Position numbers and translations under genes: made by a program
The notes under the pieces: model-generated
Seen by the model: the letters and a program-made list of their open reading frames with translations, nothing else
The model's database searches: none
What the model was told of the DNA's origin: nothing
Shown: one piece after another, positions 27,857 to 35,920 of the stretch
Numbering within the stretch: position 1 is the stretch's first letter
How the letters are laid out: every line of letters starts with the position of its first letter
DNA from: UKL13-2 sp038206765
GTDB taxonomy: Bacteria; Pseudomonadota; Gammaproteobacteria; Burkholderiales; Usitatibacteraceae
Length of the DNA stretch: 64,000 bases
Direction: 5' to 3'
NCBI GenBank assembly: GCA_038206765.1
Contig: JBBRAM010000013.1
Span: 49,721 to 113,720 of the forward strand

Positions 27857-28032
27857 TGTTTGATGCTTTTAAAGCCGTATTGTGGTCGTTTTTCGGGATT
27901 CGCAGCACCAAAGGTTATGACGAAGATCGCGCGAAATTAAAGCTATGGCAAATCGCGGCAGCGGGCTTGGTTTGTGTATTGGCATTTGTGTTGAGTTTGT
28001 TTTTTTTGGTACGGTTTTTAACCGCAAAATAA
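27856..28032 (+). CDS. DUF2970 small membrane protein
   Basis: A 58-residue product starting with GTG at 27856, which shares one base with the ctaG stop codon. The sequence SFFGIRSTKGYDEDRAKLK followed by a long C-terminal helix (LVCVLAFVLSLFFLV) matches DUF2970, a small family found next to ctaG and coxC in betaproteobacteria. It is likely an oxidase assembly or stability factor, by context. The tight coupling supports it as a real gene despite its size. Confidence 0.8.
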   Translation: MFDAFKAVLWSFFGIRSTKGYDEDRAKLKLWQIAAAGLVCVLAFVLSLFFLVRFLTAK

Positions 28033-28086
28033 TCGTTTTACATTGATTATTTCGGCGACGGCAAATCAGATATTAGGAGTAAGTTC

Positions 28087-28953
28087 ATGAGTGCAGTGAC
28101 CGGCGGATATTATTTCGCTCCCCCATCAAAGTGGCCGCTCGTCGGTTCAATCGCATTATTGTTTTTTGCCTCGGGCGGCGCGATGACGATGAACCATATT
28201 CAGCCTTATGGCTGGACATCGATGGCGATTGGCTTTTCGATTTTGGTTTATATGCTGTTCGGCTGGTTTGGGCAGGTGATCGGCGAGAGCGAATCAGGCA
28301 TGTATAACGAACAAGTAGATACCTCGTTCCGTTGGAGCATGAGCTGGTTTATTTTTTCCGAAGTCATGTTCTTTGCTGCTTTTTTTGGCGCACTTTACTA
28401 CGCTCGCGTGTTTTCGGTGCCATGGTTGGCGGATCAAGACAATGCACTGCTATGGGAAGGTTACAGCGCTGTTTGGCCAACCGTCGGGCCATACCTTGAG
28501 AAGAATCCGGTCAACGATTTTGTTGCCATGGGTCCTTGGGGGGTGCCGTTACTCAATACCATCCTGTTATTATCCTCGGGCGTGACGCTTACTTGGGCGC
28601 ATCACGCTTTGAAGGCAGGCCATCGCAGCCAAGTAATTGCGGGTCTTTTTGCAACTGTTGTCCTTGGGTTTACATTCTTGGGTTTTCAGATCTTTGAATA
28701 CGCCCACGCCTATAGCGAATTAAATCTCAAACTCACTTCCGGCATTTTTGGATCAACCTTCTTTATGCTGACGGGTTTTCATGGCTTCCACGTTACGCTC
28801 GGCGCGGTGATGCTGACGGTGATTCTGTTTCGTTGTATCAAGGGCCATTTCAAGCCGGACAGCCACTTTGGATTTGAAGCTGTCGCTTGGTATTGGCACT
28901 TTGTGGACGTAGTGTGGTTAGGGTTGTTTTTATTCGTTTACGTTTTTGTATAA
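28087..28953 (+). CDS. coxC: Cytochrome c oxidase subunit III
   Basis: Seven-helix subunit of the aa3-type oxidase. 288 residues with MTMNHIQPYGW, WSMSWFIFSEVMFFAAFFGALYY split over helices 3-4, LLSSGVTLTWAHHAL, and LTGFHGFHVTLGA and WYWHFVDVVWLGLF near the C-terminus. AGGAG lies upstream of ATG 28087. It is the last gene before a strong terminator, so coxB through coxC form one likely transcription unit. Confidence 0.96.
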   Translation: MSAVTGGYYFAPPSKWPLVGSIALLFFASGGAMTMNHIQPYGWTSMAIGFSILVYMLFGWFGQVIGESESGMYNEQVDTSFRWSMSWFIFSEVMFFAAFFGALYYARVFSVPWLADQDNALLWEGYSAVWPTVGPYLEKNPVNDFVAMGPWGVPLLNTILLLSSGVTLTWAHHALKAGHRSQVIAGLFATVVLGFTFLGFQIFEYAHAYSELNLKLTSGIFGSTFFMLTGFHGFHVTLGAVMLTVILFRCIKGHFKPDSHFGFEAVAWYWHFVDVVWLGLFLFVYVFV

Positions 28954-28986
28954 TTCATCGAATCGCACGCCGAATCATCAACGAAG

Positions 28987-29015
28987 AAAAGGCCGCACAT
29001 AGGTGCGGCCTTTTT
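28987..29015 (+). terminator. Intrinsic terminator after coxC
   Basis: An 8-bp GC-rich stem (GGCCGCAC with GTGCGGCC, loop ATAG), flanked by AAAA on the left and TTTTT on the right. Ends the coxB-coxC unit. It may also serve the minus-strand DUF2909 gene, which converges on it. Confidence 0.9.
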
Positions 29016-29102
29016 CTCGAATGGAACTCCCGAAGATGGACTCAGGCGAACTAGCACATGAACTTACAAACGGGCACCCAAAACCGCCAACGACGGCAGC
29101 AG

Positions 29103-29294
29103 CTATTGACGCGGAATCAAACCCAGAAAATAACTGCTGATCAAAATCACGATGATCGTAATCGATAGCCCCACCCGAATGGTGAGCGCGTTCACAACGC
29201 GTTTGGAATTGCCTTTATCTTTGTACATAAAGTACAAGCCTGTAAATAAACTCACCACGACCAACACCAGTAAAACTGCAATTACAATTTTCAT
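29103..29294 (-). CDS. DUF2909 twin-transmembrane protein
   Basis: 63 residues with two hydrophobic helices separated by a charged loop (YMYKDKGNSKR in sense, then RVGLSITIIVILI). Matches DUF2909, a small membrane family located between coxC and surf1 in many betaproteobacteria. It is encoded opposite to the surrounding genes. ATG 29294 (MKIVIAV) is preferred over 29300. Function unknown. Confidence 0.8.
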   Translation of the reverse strand: MKIVIAVLLVLVVVSLFTGLYFMYKDKGNSKRVVNALTIRVGLSITIIVILISSYFLGLIPRQ

Positions 29295-29452
29295 TTCCAA
29301 AAAATCCCAAACAAAATAATAGACGAATTTATCGCGTCGCTCGATGTCTAACCCTGTCGTGATTCGGTTTCACAGACAAAAACAGGCACGACAACGCGTC
29401 GAGTGATTCGTTATTGTAACGTGTGACTATCGCTTTACCCTCCCAACCCCTT

Positions 29453-29494
29453 ACTCCAAACTCCAAACTCCTAACCCCAAAACGCAAAACGCAA
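29453..29494. repeat. 7-bp tandem repeat upstream of surf1
   Basis: Six heptamers in a row: ACTCCAA, ACTCCAA, ACTCCTA, ACCCCAA, AACGCAA, AACGCAA. The unit changes stepwise along the array, as expected for slippage followed by point mutation. It ends 57 bp before the surf1 ATG. Confidence 0.75.
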
Positions 29495-29551
29495 ATCGCT
29501 AGCCGCACTCCGCCCCCGCTAACCCTGCACTCTTTGAAATTCGATCCATCC

Positions 29552-30337
29552 ATGCTTATCATGCAACACCGTCTGCAATTTTCACCCCGCCTTATGCCCA
29601 CGCTGGCAGCCTTGGTGATGATGTCGCTGACGCTCTATTTGGCGTGGTGGCAGCAGGGGCGTGCCGAGCAAAAACGAGCCTTGCAAGCCGAATTCACGCA
29701 GCGCGAGGCAGCGCCTGCGTTGGTGTTGGACAGTATGCAGCGCGACGCGACGGCAATGCGATATCGTCGCGTTATCGCACGCGGGATATTCCAGTCGGCA
29801 GGCCAGATTTTTTTAGACAATAAAACCGATGATGCTGGTGTCAGCCTCACGCCTGGCCGCGCGGGTTATCACGTCATCACGCCAATGCGACTGGCTGGCA
29901 GCAACGCCTATGTGCTCGTCAATCGCGGCTGGTTGCCGCGAGCAGCCAATTATCCCAAACCACCGACGGTGGTGGTGCCAGCGGGCGAAGTTGAGGTGCG
30001 CGGTTTGGCGGTTATCCCCAACGCGCGTTTTTTGGAATTATCGAATGCCGCTGTTGACGGCACCGTTTGGCAAAACCTTACCATTGAGCGTTACCAGCAG
30101 CAACTGAAGCTCGACGTACTGCCCGTTGTATTGCTCGCATCAGACACCACGCCCAATGCCTTGCAAGGGCTTAAGCCGCTATCAGAGCAGCCGAATGCAG
30201 GCGTGGACAAGCATGTTGAGTACATGCTGACGTGGTATTCGTTGTCTGCCACTCTCTTGGCCCTTTGGATTGGCTTGAACTTGAAAATCACACCCATCCA
30301 ATCGCTGTCCAAGCCGTCCACCCCATCGTCTCTGTGA
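29552..30337 (+). CDS. SURF1 family cytochrome oxidase biogenesis protein
   Basis: Assists insertion of haem a into subunit I. 261 residues from ATG 29552: an N-terminal helix, a periplasmic domain with the family signatures RYRRV.A.G.F, HVITPMRL and VLVNRGWLPR, and a C-terminal helix after KHVEYMLTWYSLSATLL. A longer open frame starts at 29423 but its first 43 codons come from the tandem-repeat leader, so it is rejected as a start. Confidence 0.88.
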   Translation: MLIMQHRLQFSPRLMPTLAALVMMSLTLYLAWWQQGRAEQKRALQAEFTQREAAPALVLDSMQRDATAMRYRRVIARGIFQSAGQIFLDNKTDDAGVSLTPGRAGYHVITPMRLAGSNAYVLVNRGWLPRAANYPKPPTVVVPAGEVEVRGLAVIPNARFLELSNAAVDGTVWQNLTIERYQQQLKLDVLPVVLLASDTTPNALQGLKPLSEQPNAGVDKHVEYMLTWYSLSATLLALWIGLNLKITPIQSLSKPSTPSSL

Positions 30338-30366
30338 ATTGTTAATCAAAACCGCATCGGAATTTT

Positions 30367-30978
30367 ATGTCGCCGCGCCAAAAATTTGTAATGATATTTT
30401 TAATCTTTTCCATCCCATTTGTCGGTTCTACGATCGCGTTCTTTTTTTGGACGCCGACAAAAACCAACAACTACGGCGAGTTGCTTTCACCGGTCATGAC
30501 GCTGCCTGAAACTAAGCTTGCTTACCTCAACGCTGATGGCGCAGACAAAGAGGTTGCCGAGCGTGCCCTGCGCGGCAAATGGCTCATGCTTACGCGTGAC
30601 AGCGGTGCCTGTGAGGCGGCTTGCCAGAAAAAACTATACGCCATGCGCCAAGCAAGGCTCGTCATTGGGCGCGAACAGGATCGTGTGTTGCGCGTAGTTC
30701 TGGTGGACGATGATGTGATGCCAAGCGATGCGTTGCAAAAACAGTTTGTAGGCACAATTTGGATTTCGGCCAAATCATCGCCGTGGTTAGCGGTATTACC
30801 AAAATCGAAAAAATCGGAAAAAAGTGAAACCGGTGCGGCTACCGACAGCGATACGGCTGATGGCATTTACGGCGTCGATACCATCGGTAATATCTTTATC
30901 CGCTACAGCGTCGATCCGGACATCAAGCGTATGTCGGCAGATTTTCAGAAGGTGCTGAAGGCGTCTCAGATTGGCTGA
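30367..30978 (+). CDS. Sco-like membrane-anchored thiol protein of the oxidase locus
   Basis: 203 residues with one N-terminal helix (about 7-28) and then a thioredoxin-like soluble domain. The hallmark is a CxxxC pair in SGACEAACQKKLYAMRQ, the same spacing as the copper-binding cysteines of Sco1. The Sco His seems absent, and the usual Sco motif (FTxCPDVCP) is replaced. The final part IYGVDTIGNIFIRYSVD resembles the Sco C-terminal strand. It sits between surf1 and ctaA, so a role in copper or thiol handling for the oxidase is likely but unproven. Confidence 0.7.
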   Translation: MSPRQKFVMIFLIFSIPFVGSTIAFFFWTPTKTNNYGELLSPVMTLPETKLAYLNADGADKEVAERALRGKWLMLTRDSGACEAACQKKLYAMRQARLVIGREQDRVLRVVLVDDDVMPSDALQKQFVGTIWISAKSSPWLAVLPKSKKSEKSETGAATDSDTADGIYGVDTIGNIFIRYSVDPDIKRMSADFQKVLKASQIG

Positions 30979-31053
30979 TTTACGCAGCCAACTGAACAAT
31001 ATTTAATTTTCTAACTCTATAAATTCAAACCAAACGAAACGAGCAACTGAATC

Positions 31054-32163
31054 ATGAAAATGAGTGGCATTGAACACGGTGTGATCGGCATCATTATCTT
31101 GGCCATCATCGTCGGCGTGTTTTTATGGGTGCAGCGCGACCAAGTTAAATATCGCAAACTCGTTGCGATTACCACCGCTACAACGTTCGTCCTAATCGTC
31201 CTCGGTGCGTATGTGCGCCTATCGGACGCGGGCTTGGGCTGCCCCGATTGGCCGGGTTGTTATGGCAATCTGACTCCACATCATTCGGTGCAAGAAATTA
31301 GCGCGGCGGAAGCCGCGCAGCCTGGCGGATCGGTATCGATGGCGAAGGCTTGGAAGGAAATGGTCCACCGCTATCTGGCGATGGTTGTCGGCGCGTTGAT
31401 TGCCGCTATCATGTTGGCAGCATGGCGCAATCGCCGCTTCTGGAGCCAATCTCCAGCCCTTCCTACTCTGTTGGCCTGCGCGGTAATTTTTCAGGCGGCG
31501 CTCGGCGCATGGACGGTGACGCTGCTGCTGAAACCCGCAATCGTCACATCGCATCTACTGGGCGGCATTACGATTTTATCGTTACTGACGTGGCTGCTTT
31601 GGCGGCAATCACGGCAAGCAGGCGCCACAGTCCCTCTAACCCCCATAAAATGGGCTGCCGGTATAATGGCGAGTAACGGCATTCGAGTATTTGGATTGAT
31701 TGCGTCGGTGGTACTGTTTGGGCAGATTGCGCTTGGTGGCTGGGTAAGTACCAATTACGCTGCCTTAGCCTGCACTGATCTGCCGCTGTGTCATGGTGAG
31801 GTTGCGCCATCGATGGATTTTGCTAATGCATTTCACATTATTCGTCCGCTTGGCGTGGGCCCAGATGGTGCATTGTTGACGCTCGACGCGTTGACGGCTA
31901 TACATTGGACGCATCGCGTTGGCGCCATGATCGCGTTGCTGGTGGTGGGCGGTTTTGCCTGGAAACTCATGCAGATTGCTGAAGGCAAAAAAGCTGCGCG
32001 CATGTTGTTTGCCATGCTAGCCGCGCAAATCGCCTTGGGCTTGAGTAATGTATGGATTAGCCTGCCAATTGCCGTGGCGGTGGGACACAACGGGATGGCG
32101 GCAATGTTGTTCGCTTGGTTGTTGGTAATCAATTTGCGGATGTCCGCATCGGTAACGAAGTAA
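31054..32163 (+). CDS. ctaA: Haem A synthase CtaA (COX15)
   Basis: Membrane monooxygenase converting haem O to haem A. 369 residues, about eight helices. Conserved residues appear in GAYVRLSDAGLGCPDWPGCYG (Cys pair), WKEMVHRYLAM, TSHLLGG, GGWVSTNYAALACTDLPLC (second Cys pair) and IHWTHRVGA. The His ligands are therefore present. It is followed by ctaB, giving the complete haem B to haem A route. Confidence 0.93.
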   Translation: MKMSGIEHGVIGIIILAIIVGVFLWVQRDQVKYRKLVAITTATTFVLIVLGAYVRLSDAGLGCPDWPGCYGNLTPHHSVQEISAAEAAQPGGSVSMAKAWKEMVHRYLAMVVGALIAAIMLAAWRNRRFWSQSPALPTLLACAVIFQAALGAWTVTLLLKPAIVTSHLLGGITILSLLTWLLWRQSRQAGATVPLTPIKWAAGIMASNGIRVFGLIASVVLFGQIALGGWVSTNYAALACTDLPLCHGEVAPSMDFANAFHIIRPLGVGPDGALLTLDALTAIHWTHRVGAMIALLVVGGFAWKLMQIAEGKKAARMLFAMLAAQIALGLSNVWISLPIAVAVGHNGMAAMLFAWLLVINLRMSASVTK

Positions 32164-32212
32164 CACGACGACGTAAAATCGAATCAAGGCATCAATCCCA
32201 AAGGTTTGTAAA

Positions 32213-33133
32213 ATGCAGGAACAAATTCTCAATATTGCCCAGCCGAATATCTTGGTGCAATTTATCACCCTCACGAAGCCGCGCGTAAATGCGTTGATCG
32301 TTTTCACGGCGATCATCGGCATGATGCTGGCTTATCCGGCGGGCATTCCTTGGGACGTGCCCCTGATGCTAAAAGCCACGTTCGGCATTTGGCTGATCGC
32401 CAGTGCGGCGGCGGCGTTCAACTGTTTAGTCGAGCAGCAAATTGATAAAAAAATGGCGCGCACCCGTGCTCGGCCGACCGTTGTTGGCTCAATCCGGACT
32501 TGGCAAATTCTGCTGCTGGCGGGCATCATCGGCGGCTTGGGTTTACTGGTGCTCTATCAATTTGTAAACGTGCTCACCATGTGGCTGACACTCGCTACCT
32601 TTGTGGGCTATGCGGTCGTCTACACGATTATTTTAAAACCCGCCACCCCACAAAATATCGTCATCGGTGGCGCATCTGGCGCGATGCCACCGATCCTTGG
32701 TTGGGCGGCTGTAGCAAATGTGGTGTCGCCCGAATCGATGCTGTTGTTCTTGATTATTTTTGCGTGGACCCCGCCGCATTTTTGGGCGCTCGCCTTGTAT
32801 CGTAAAAACGAATATGCCAAAGCAGGCTTGCCCATGCTGCCCGTCACCCACGGCACGGCCTTCACGCAATTGCACCTGCTGCTCTACACTTTCATCATGG
32901 TGGCTTGCACCCTGCTGCCAGTGGCGATTGGCATGTCCGGGATGATTTATTTAGTGTCTGTGACGCTGCTAAATGCCTATTTTGTTTACCTCGCCGTCAA
33001 GCTCTACCGACACTATAGCGATGCGCTATCGAAGAAAACGTTTGCCTACTCGATTTTATATTTGTCGCTATTGTTCGCAGCATTGTTGGTCGATCACTAC
33101 GCACCGCTGTTCACCCGATTACTGGCGAGTTAA
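32213..33133 (+). CDS. ctaB: Protoheme IX farnesyltransferase (haem O synthase)
   Basis: UbiA-type prenyltransferase making haem O from haem B and farnesyl diphosphate. 306 residues, about nine helices. Asp-rich/prenyl motifs: NCLVEQQIDKKMARTRARP (normally N..D...D..M.RT) and YTIILKPATPQNIVIGG. The later loop is WTPPHFWALALYRKNEY. ATG 32213 lies 49 bp after ctaA. Confidence 0.95.
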   Translation: MQEQILNIAQPNILVQFITLTKPRVNALIVFTAIIGMMLAYPAGIPWDVPLMLKATFGIWLIASAAAAFNCLVEQQIDKKMARTRARPTVVGSIRTWQILLLAGIIGGLGLLVLYQFVNVLTMWLTLATFVGYAVVYTIILKPATPQNIVIGGASGAMPPILGWAAVANVVSPESMLLFLIIFAWTPPHFWALALYRKNEYAKAGLPMLPVTHGTAFTQLHLLLYTFIMVACTLLPVAIGMSGMIYLVSVTLLNAYFVYLAVKLYRHYSDALSKKTFAYSILYLSLLFAALLVDHYAPLFTRLLAS

Positions 33134-33145
33134 TTTAAGATTGCG

Positions 33146-33739
33146 ATGAAATTTCTTTCTGCACTCTTTCTTCATGCACTATTAGTTAGCAGCATCTTTT
33201 TTCTCGTCGGGTGTGAGCCAGCAAAACCATCATTCAACGCCATCGACATCACCGGCATAGCAGGCTACGGCGATGATTTTCGGTTGATCGATCACACTGG
33301 TAAACCCCGCACCATGGCGGATTTTCGCGGCAAGGCGGTGGCTATATTTTTTGGCTTCACCCAATGTCCGGATGTATGCCCAACTACTTTGTCAGAGATG
33401 AAACAGGTGATGCAACTTTTGGGCAAAGACAGCGACAAGCTGCAAGTATTATTCATCACCATTGACCCCAAACGCGATACACCTGCCCTGCTGAGCCAAT
33501 ACGTCCCATCGTTTAACCCGAGCTTTTTGGGGCTGTATGGCGATTCCGCCGCAACCGCAGAAGTCGCCAAGAATTTTAAAATTATCTACCGCGAAGTGCC
33601 CGGCAAAACCCCCGATAGCTACACCATGGATCACAGCGCCGGCACGCTAGTGTTTGATCCGCAAGGCCGGTTGCGGCTCTTCATGAATTACGGCTTAACG
33701 GCAGACAAAATCGCTGCCGACATAAAACGACTTTTATAA
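33146..33739 (+). CDS. SCO family copper chaperone lipoprotein
   Basis: Delivers copper to the CuA centre of subunit II. 197 residues. N-terminal lipoprotein signal with lipobox FLVGC (Cys about 23). The thioredoxin fold carries FGFTQCPDVCPTTL, with the CxxxC copper site, and a matching His in the MDHSAGTLVFDPQGRLR region. It is 12 bp after ctaB, clearly in the same unit. Together with CtaG and the Sco-like protein at 30367 it supplies copper to the oxidase. Confidence 0.93.
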   Translation: MKFLSALFLHALLVSSIFFLVGCEPAKPSFNAIDITGIAGYGDDFRLIDHTGKPRTMADFRGKAVAIFFGFTQCPDVCPTTLSEMKQVMQLLGKDSDKLQVLFITIDPKRDTPALLSQYVPSFNPSFLGLYGDSAATAEVAKNFKIIYREVPGKTPDSYTMDHSAGTLVFDPQGRLRLFMNYGLTADKIAADIKRLL

Positions 33740-33766
33740 TTACTAAAACTTAGTTAGGGAAAAATC

Positions 33767-34117
33767 ATGAGCACAATCGAACGCTTCCACGTCGGCAAAC
33801 GCCTCTCCGAAATGGCTGTCCACAACAACACTATTTACCTAGCAGGCCAAGTCGCTGAAGATACCACCGCCGACATCACCGGCCAAACGCAGCAAGTGTT
33901 GGCCGCGATTGATCGTTTGTTGGCCGAAGCAGGCAGCGATAAAACCAAGATTTTATCGACCACGATTTACATCGCCGATTTGGCTGATTTTCCCGCCATG
34001 AATGTGGTGTGGGATGCGTGGGTGGTGCAGGGTCATACGCCACCGCGTGCGACGGTTGAGGCGAAATTGGCACGGCCTGCTTATCGGGTTGAGATTCAGA
34101 TCGTGGCGGCGAAGTAA
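33767..34117 (+). CDS. RidA/YjgF family protein
   Basis: A small trimeric family whose archetype hydrolyses reactive enamine/imine intermediates. 116 residues. It resembles the shorter YoaB-like branch: IYLAGQVAEDTTADI, QTQQVLAAIDRLLAEAG, and PPRATVEAKLARPAYRVEI, which keeps the family arginine. Exact substrate is unknown. It follows the Sco gene by 27 bp with AGTTAGGGAAA before ATG 33767. Confidence 0.88.
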   Translation: MSTIERFHVGKRLSEMAVHNNTIYLAGQVAEDTTADITGQTQQVLAAIDRLLAEAGSDKTKILSTTIYIADLADFPAMNVVWDAWVVQGHTPPRATVEAKLARPAYRVEIQIVAAK

Positions 34118-34199
34118 ATCCGGCGAAGGATATTTCAAAGTTCGATCTACCTAGAGATTTTTCACTGATTCTTCAAAACACCAAGAAGGAAATTTTATC

Positions 34200-34724
34200 G
34201 TGAAATCAACTGAGGTTTATGCTCAGCTTAAGAGCGAACTTGGGCCTTGGTTTAAGTCGGCAGGGTTTAAACGCGCGAAAGGTCTTTTGAGTTGGTCTCG
34301 CCCACAGGGTGAAATGCATATTGTCATTTGGTGTCAAATTTCTCAGGATGGATTTGATAAGTATGCCGGTTCGGGGTTCGTGGTTGAGTGCCAGCGTTCG
34401 TCTGAACCATTGATTGGCATGAACCAATCTCGCAGAGAAAGGTTAGGTAAATTTCTGTCCGCTCAAGAAAGAATCGATGCTTGGCATATTCAAAACAACA
34501 TAATTTCTTCGCTTAATCCTCCGCCACAAAATTTCCATGCCTTACGAATTTCACCCAAAATCTCAGCGTGGTATCTGGCGAAATTTGATCCGGTAATTTT
34601 GCCCTACGCTGAAAATGAAGATATTTGGTTTCGACATCACACTCCAGAAGATGTTTTTACTTGGGCGAAATTTATTTTAAGAAAACTGCCAACAATGATC
34701 GAAGATATTGAATCTTGGGGATAA
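34200..34724 (+). CDS. DUF4304-like hypothetical protein
   Basis: 174 residues starting at GTG 34200, with AAGAAGGA about 8 bases upstream. Soluble and Trp/Phe-rich, with LGPWFKSAGFKRAKGLLSW near the start and LISPKISAWYLAKFDP-like text later. The N-terminal pattern resembles DUF4304-type proteins, often found as solitary or toxin-immunity-associated genes; the match is tentative. AT-richer than the oxidase genes. It is followed by a decayed stretch. Confidence 0.6.
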   Translation: MKSTEVYAQLKSELGPWFKSAGFKRAKGLLSWSRPQGEMHIVIWCQISQDGFDKYAGSGFVVECQRSSEPLIGMNQSRRERLGKFLSAQERIDAWHIQNNIISSLNPPPQNFHALRISPKISAWYLAKFDPVILPYAENEDIWFRHHTPEDVFTWAKFILRKLPTMIEDIESWG

Positions 34725-35162
34725 TCGAATCAACCTTCTGGCCGAAAAAATCGGGACGCTCTGACGAAGTGCCCAATATTCCAGAGGCGACGCCAAACCA
34801 CGCCCAGATGCCGCACTGGGAAGCGCACGTTAGCCAGCGCATGCGCCAAGCAGCAGCCTTTGAGCGGCTTGCGCACCTTGCAAAAAGCGCATCAGTGTCA
34901 TGTTTGATCAGTCGATCATAGAGCGTTTCAAATCAGCGGCAGGTTGCGTGCGTATCAAACTTTGAAAAGCTATACGCTGCGTCGCGCTGTTGAACGTGAA
35001 GCGCTGATTCCAGAAGTCCGCCACGTGATTCAGCAGGCGTTAGCGGTTTACAAAATCAACAAATAATGTGATTTCTCACAAAACACTAGCACTGGCGCGG
35101 CATTTTAGCCACTTTTGCCTGTTCAAGGCCGCCCCCACTAGAGTTTAGATTAAAATACTGCG
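34725..35162 (+). pseudogene. Decayed coding stretch of unknown origin
   Basis: A 438-bp gap with protein-like pieces in different plus-strand frames. One is an open stretch (34715-34921, MPHWEAHVSQRMRQAAAFERLAHL...). Another is a piece starting ATG 34900 (MFDQSIIERFKSAAG). The last is a frame running from about 34908 to the TAA near 35066 (LRRAVEREALIPEVRHVIQQ). The second piece seems to continue into the last after a one-base shift near 34940. This suggests one or more broken genes. No family is recognised. Confidence 0.35.
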
Positions 35163-35894
35163 CTAACCCCGAATCAACTGCTGATCGCGCAGGAAGCGAT
35201 AAAGCACTTCAAGGCGCATGTTGGCATCGGTTAGTTCCAACATTTTTTGTTTGATGGTGCTGCTAAACGGCAATATTTCGGTCACACGAAAGCTGACCCA
35301 GCTAGCGTCGGCGAATTGCACATCTTCTGCCGCTTGGCCGATTTGCGCCATCACCATTTTTAAAAATTGTGCGCAGGCTTGTAATTGATTGCTGGCCTCA
35401 CCGCTTGTGCTTTCTATTTTTACGCCATCGCTCACGGTGTCAGCGGCGACCATTTCAACTTTGCCAATGATGAGGCCGTTTTTTTCGGTGCGCTGCTCGA
35501 TGATGTTGAATCGGCTTTCGCCTTTGACGGTGACGCGCAGCACGCCGAGATCGGGCATGTCCCAATCGTCAATGCGGGCTATGGTGCCGATATGGCGGGG
35601 TGATGCGGGTATGCCGACCTCGTTACCCGCTTCAATTAACGCGATGCCGAATGGCTGCGCGTTTTTTAAGCAACCCTTCGCCATATCCATATAGCGTGTT
35701 TCAAAAATTTTTAACGCCATCGTCCCGCCGGGGAACAACACCGAGCCGAGCGGAAAAATGGGTAATTCGACGGTGGCTGGCTGGTTACGCTGAAGCAATG
35801 TTTCCGATACGGAAGTTAGAAGCGACTTGATCAAAAATAAATGCTTTCTTGAATGGTGGGGTGGAATGAAAAATGCAGAATAGAAAAATGACAA
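35163..35894 (-). CDS. Lon substrate-binding domain (LON/PUA-like) protein
   Basis: A stand-alone version of the N-terminal domain of Lon protease, without ATPase or protease parts. Motifs: ELPIFPLGSVLFPGGTMALKIFETRY as the family opening, FGIALIEAGNEVG, and HIGTIARI. The longest frame gives 243 residues, but conserved sequence begins only near residue 40. A TTG at 35798 with GGAA upstream could be the true start. It is downstream of rapZ on minus, with a 26-bp gap. Function of such proteins in bacteria is unclear. Confidence 0.8.
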   Translation of the reverse strand: MSFFYSAFFIPPHHSRKHLFLIKSLLTSVSETLLQRNQPATVELPIFPLGSVLFPGGTMALKIFETRYMDMAKGCLKNAQPFGIALIEAGNEVGIPASPRHIGTIARIDDWDMPDLGVLRVTVKGESRFNIIEQRTEKNGLIIGKVEMVAADTVSDGVKIESTSGEASNQLQACAQFLKMVMAQIGQAAEDVQFADASWVSFRVTEILPFSSTIKQKMLELTDANMRLEVLYRFLRDQQLIRG

Positions 35895-35920
35895 ATCAAC
35901 ATGGCACGCGTTGCCGGTTG

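Noticed and set aside
35868..35890. Similarity between short A-rich patches at 35868 and 38570 as a dispersed repeat
   Set aside because: Only a few short words match in low-complexity sequence; not enough for a repeat family.
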